The notes under the pieces are model-generated. The model had not been told where the DNA came from. It did not search any database and worked only from the letters and a program-made list of their open reading frames with translations. A stretch of DNA of 5,638 nucleotides. Origin: Dehalococcoidales bacterium (GTDB lineage: Bacteria; Chloroflexota; Dehalococcoidia; Dehalococcoidales; UBA5627). The stretch lies in NCBI GenBank assembly GCA_028706995.1, contig JAQTVR010000082.1, forward strand, positions 1-5,638. Direction: 5' to 3'. Below are positions 4,908 to 5,638 of the stretch, piece after piece. The stretch's first letter is position 1. The number at the start of each line of letters is the position of its first letter. The translations under genes were made by a program, and so were the position numbers.

Positions 4908-5638
4908 GTGGCATATAAATCCGAAGACATTCCTTTAAAACCGCTCAAGTGGTATAAGAACCTGGCGGATAAAAAAGAACGGCTGGAATTGGGAGTCTTT
5001 CTTGTGGAAGGGGAGAGGGCTATAAGGCAAATAGCCAATAATAATGACGGAGCTATTGTAGAGCTATTATCTACCGGCGAATTGCCCTCTTTTTGCGGCA
5101 CGTACCCTTACAGGCATATTACAGGTGAACAATTGCGTTCCATCACATCGGCTGCAACGCCGCAGGGAATTATTGCCGTTGTCCGCTTACCTGCGGATAT
5201 ATATTCGGATAACCTCCCCGATAACCCCGGTTCTAAAATATTGCTTTTGGAAGATATACAGGACCCGGGCAATACAGGAAGCCTGATTCGCACGGCAGTC
5301 GCTTTCGGTTTTTCGGGGGTGATACTTTCGGGAAAATGCGCCGACCCTTTGTCTCCCAAGACGGTACAGTCCACTGCCGGTACCGTTTTATCCTTATGGA
5401 TTAGAAGAACTGATGACTATTTAAGACTTGTCCAGTCACTTAAGTCGTCCGGTTACTCCCTGGTAACTACCGACTTGAACGGGGAAGAAAATCCGTTGTT
5501 TTTACAGAAAGCGGATAAGCTGATACTGGCGCTGGGGAATGAGGCGGCGGGGCTTTCGCAGGATTTGCTTAAACTCGCCGATTTCAGGCTGAAGATACCC
5601 ATAAAAGATAAGGCTGAGTCCTTGAATGTGTCTGCCTG
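4908..5638 (+). CDS. TrmH/SpoU-family RNA 2'-O-methyltransferase (3' end outside window)
   Basis: The frame opens at GTG 4908, with GAGG at 4897-4900 seven bases upstream, and continues for 243 complete codons to the window edge. The N-terminal part (about 15-105) resembles the small substrate-binding domain of SpoU enzymes, with FLVEGERAI at about 31-39 and TPQGIIAVV at about 83-91. The SPOUT knot domain carries all three SAM and catalytic motifs: motif 1 LEDIQDPGNTGSLIRTA with N122 and R128, motif 2 LGNEAAGLS with N211 and E212, and motif 3 beginning IPI (230-232) and ending ESLNVS with S238-L239-N240. Such enzymes methylate the 2'-hydroxyl of ribose in rRNA or tRNA using SAM and act as knotted dimers. 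The target nucleotide cannot be told from the sequence, so no gene symbol is given. About 20 residues are probably missing at the C-terminus. A competing ATG at 4895 is in another frame and stops after seven codons. Confidence 0.94.
   Translation, partial: MAYKSEDIPLKPLKWYKNLADKKERLELGVFLVEGERAIRQIANNNDGAIVELLSTGELPSFCGTYPYRHITGEQLRSITSAATPQGIIAVVRLPADIYSDNLPDNPGSKILLLEDIQDPGNTGSLIRTAVAFGFSGVILSGKCADPLSPKTVQSTAGTVLSLWIRRTDDYLRLVQSLKSSGYSLVTTDLNGEENPLFLQKADKLILALGNEAAGLSQDLLKLADFRLKIPIKDKAESLNVSA

Noticed and set aside
4844..5374. Minus-strand open frames over the methyltransferase (4844-5101 and 5108-5374)
   Set aside because: The + strand frame contains the N-terminal domain and motif 1 of the SpoU family over the same bases, with a ribosome binding site; the minus-strand frames show no domain.

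Overview
The window is a bacterial chromosome segment of moderate GC content with compact, mostly co-directional genes, all on the + strand. The order ispF–cysS, the gene styles (YbjQ-family protein, SpoU-type methyltransferase, a degraded DUF5666-like domain) and the codon usage fit Chloroflexota, probably Dehalococcoidia. This placement is inferred from gene content and recalled synteny, not from a marker phylogeny.

Region 1 (1–2146) reads as one operon: the 3' part of ispF (isoprenoid synthesis), cysS (cysteinyl-tRNA synthetase), a 70-residue two-helix membrane protein, and a YbjQ-family protein. Two of the three junctions are 4-base ATGA overlaps, and the third is a 29-base gap with a strong Shine-Dalgarno sequence. 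The last two genes are therefore probably co-expressed as a pair, function unknown.

Region 2 (2147–2755) holds tRNA-Ala(GGC) with an encoded CCA end and a probable promoter. Behind it lies a non-coding stretch with four successive inverted repeats, ending in a terminator-like stem with two mutually exclusive pairings. Next comes an 81-codon open frame with no usable start codon, which looks like the 3' remnant of a secreted DUF5666-like protein.

Region 3 (2756–4682) holds two membrane-protein genes 34 bases apart: a 12-helix MFS transporter starting at GTG, and a hemolysin III/PAQR-family protein. The second gene appears to start at an AUA codon behind a well-placed GGAGG; the nearest ordinary start codon would remove the first helix.

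Region 4 (4683–4907) is intergenic and carries two REP-like palindromes in opposite orientation, then a candidate extended -10 promoter. Region 5 (4908–5638) is a TrmH/SpoU-family RNA 2'-O-methyltransferase that runs off the right edge just after its third catalytic motif.

The housekeeping ends (isoprenoid and translation genes, tRNA, RNA methylation) flank a looser middle: gene remnant, transporter, hemolysin III-like protein and palindromic repeats. No convincing new defence or mobile system is visible. The items most worth a second look are the AUA start, the structured region behind the tRNA, the startless remnant and the paired palindromes.
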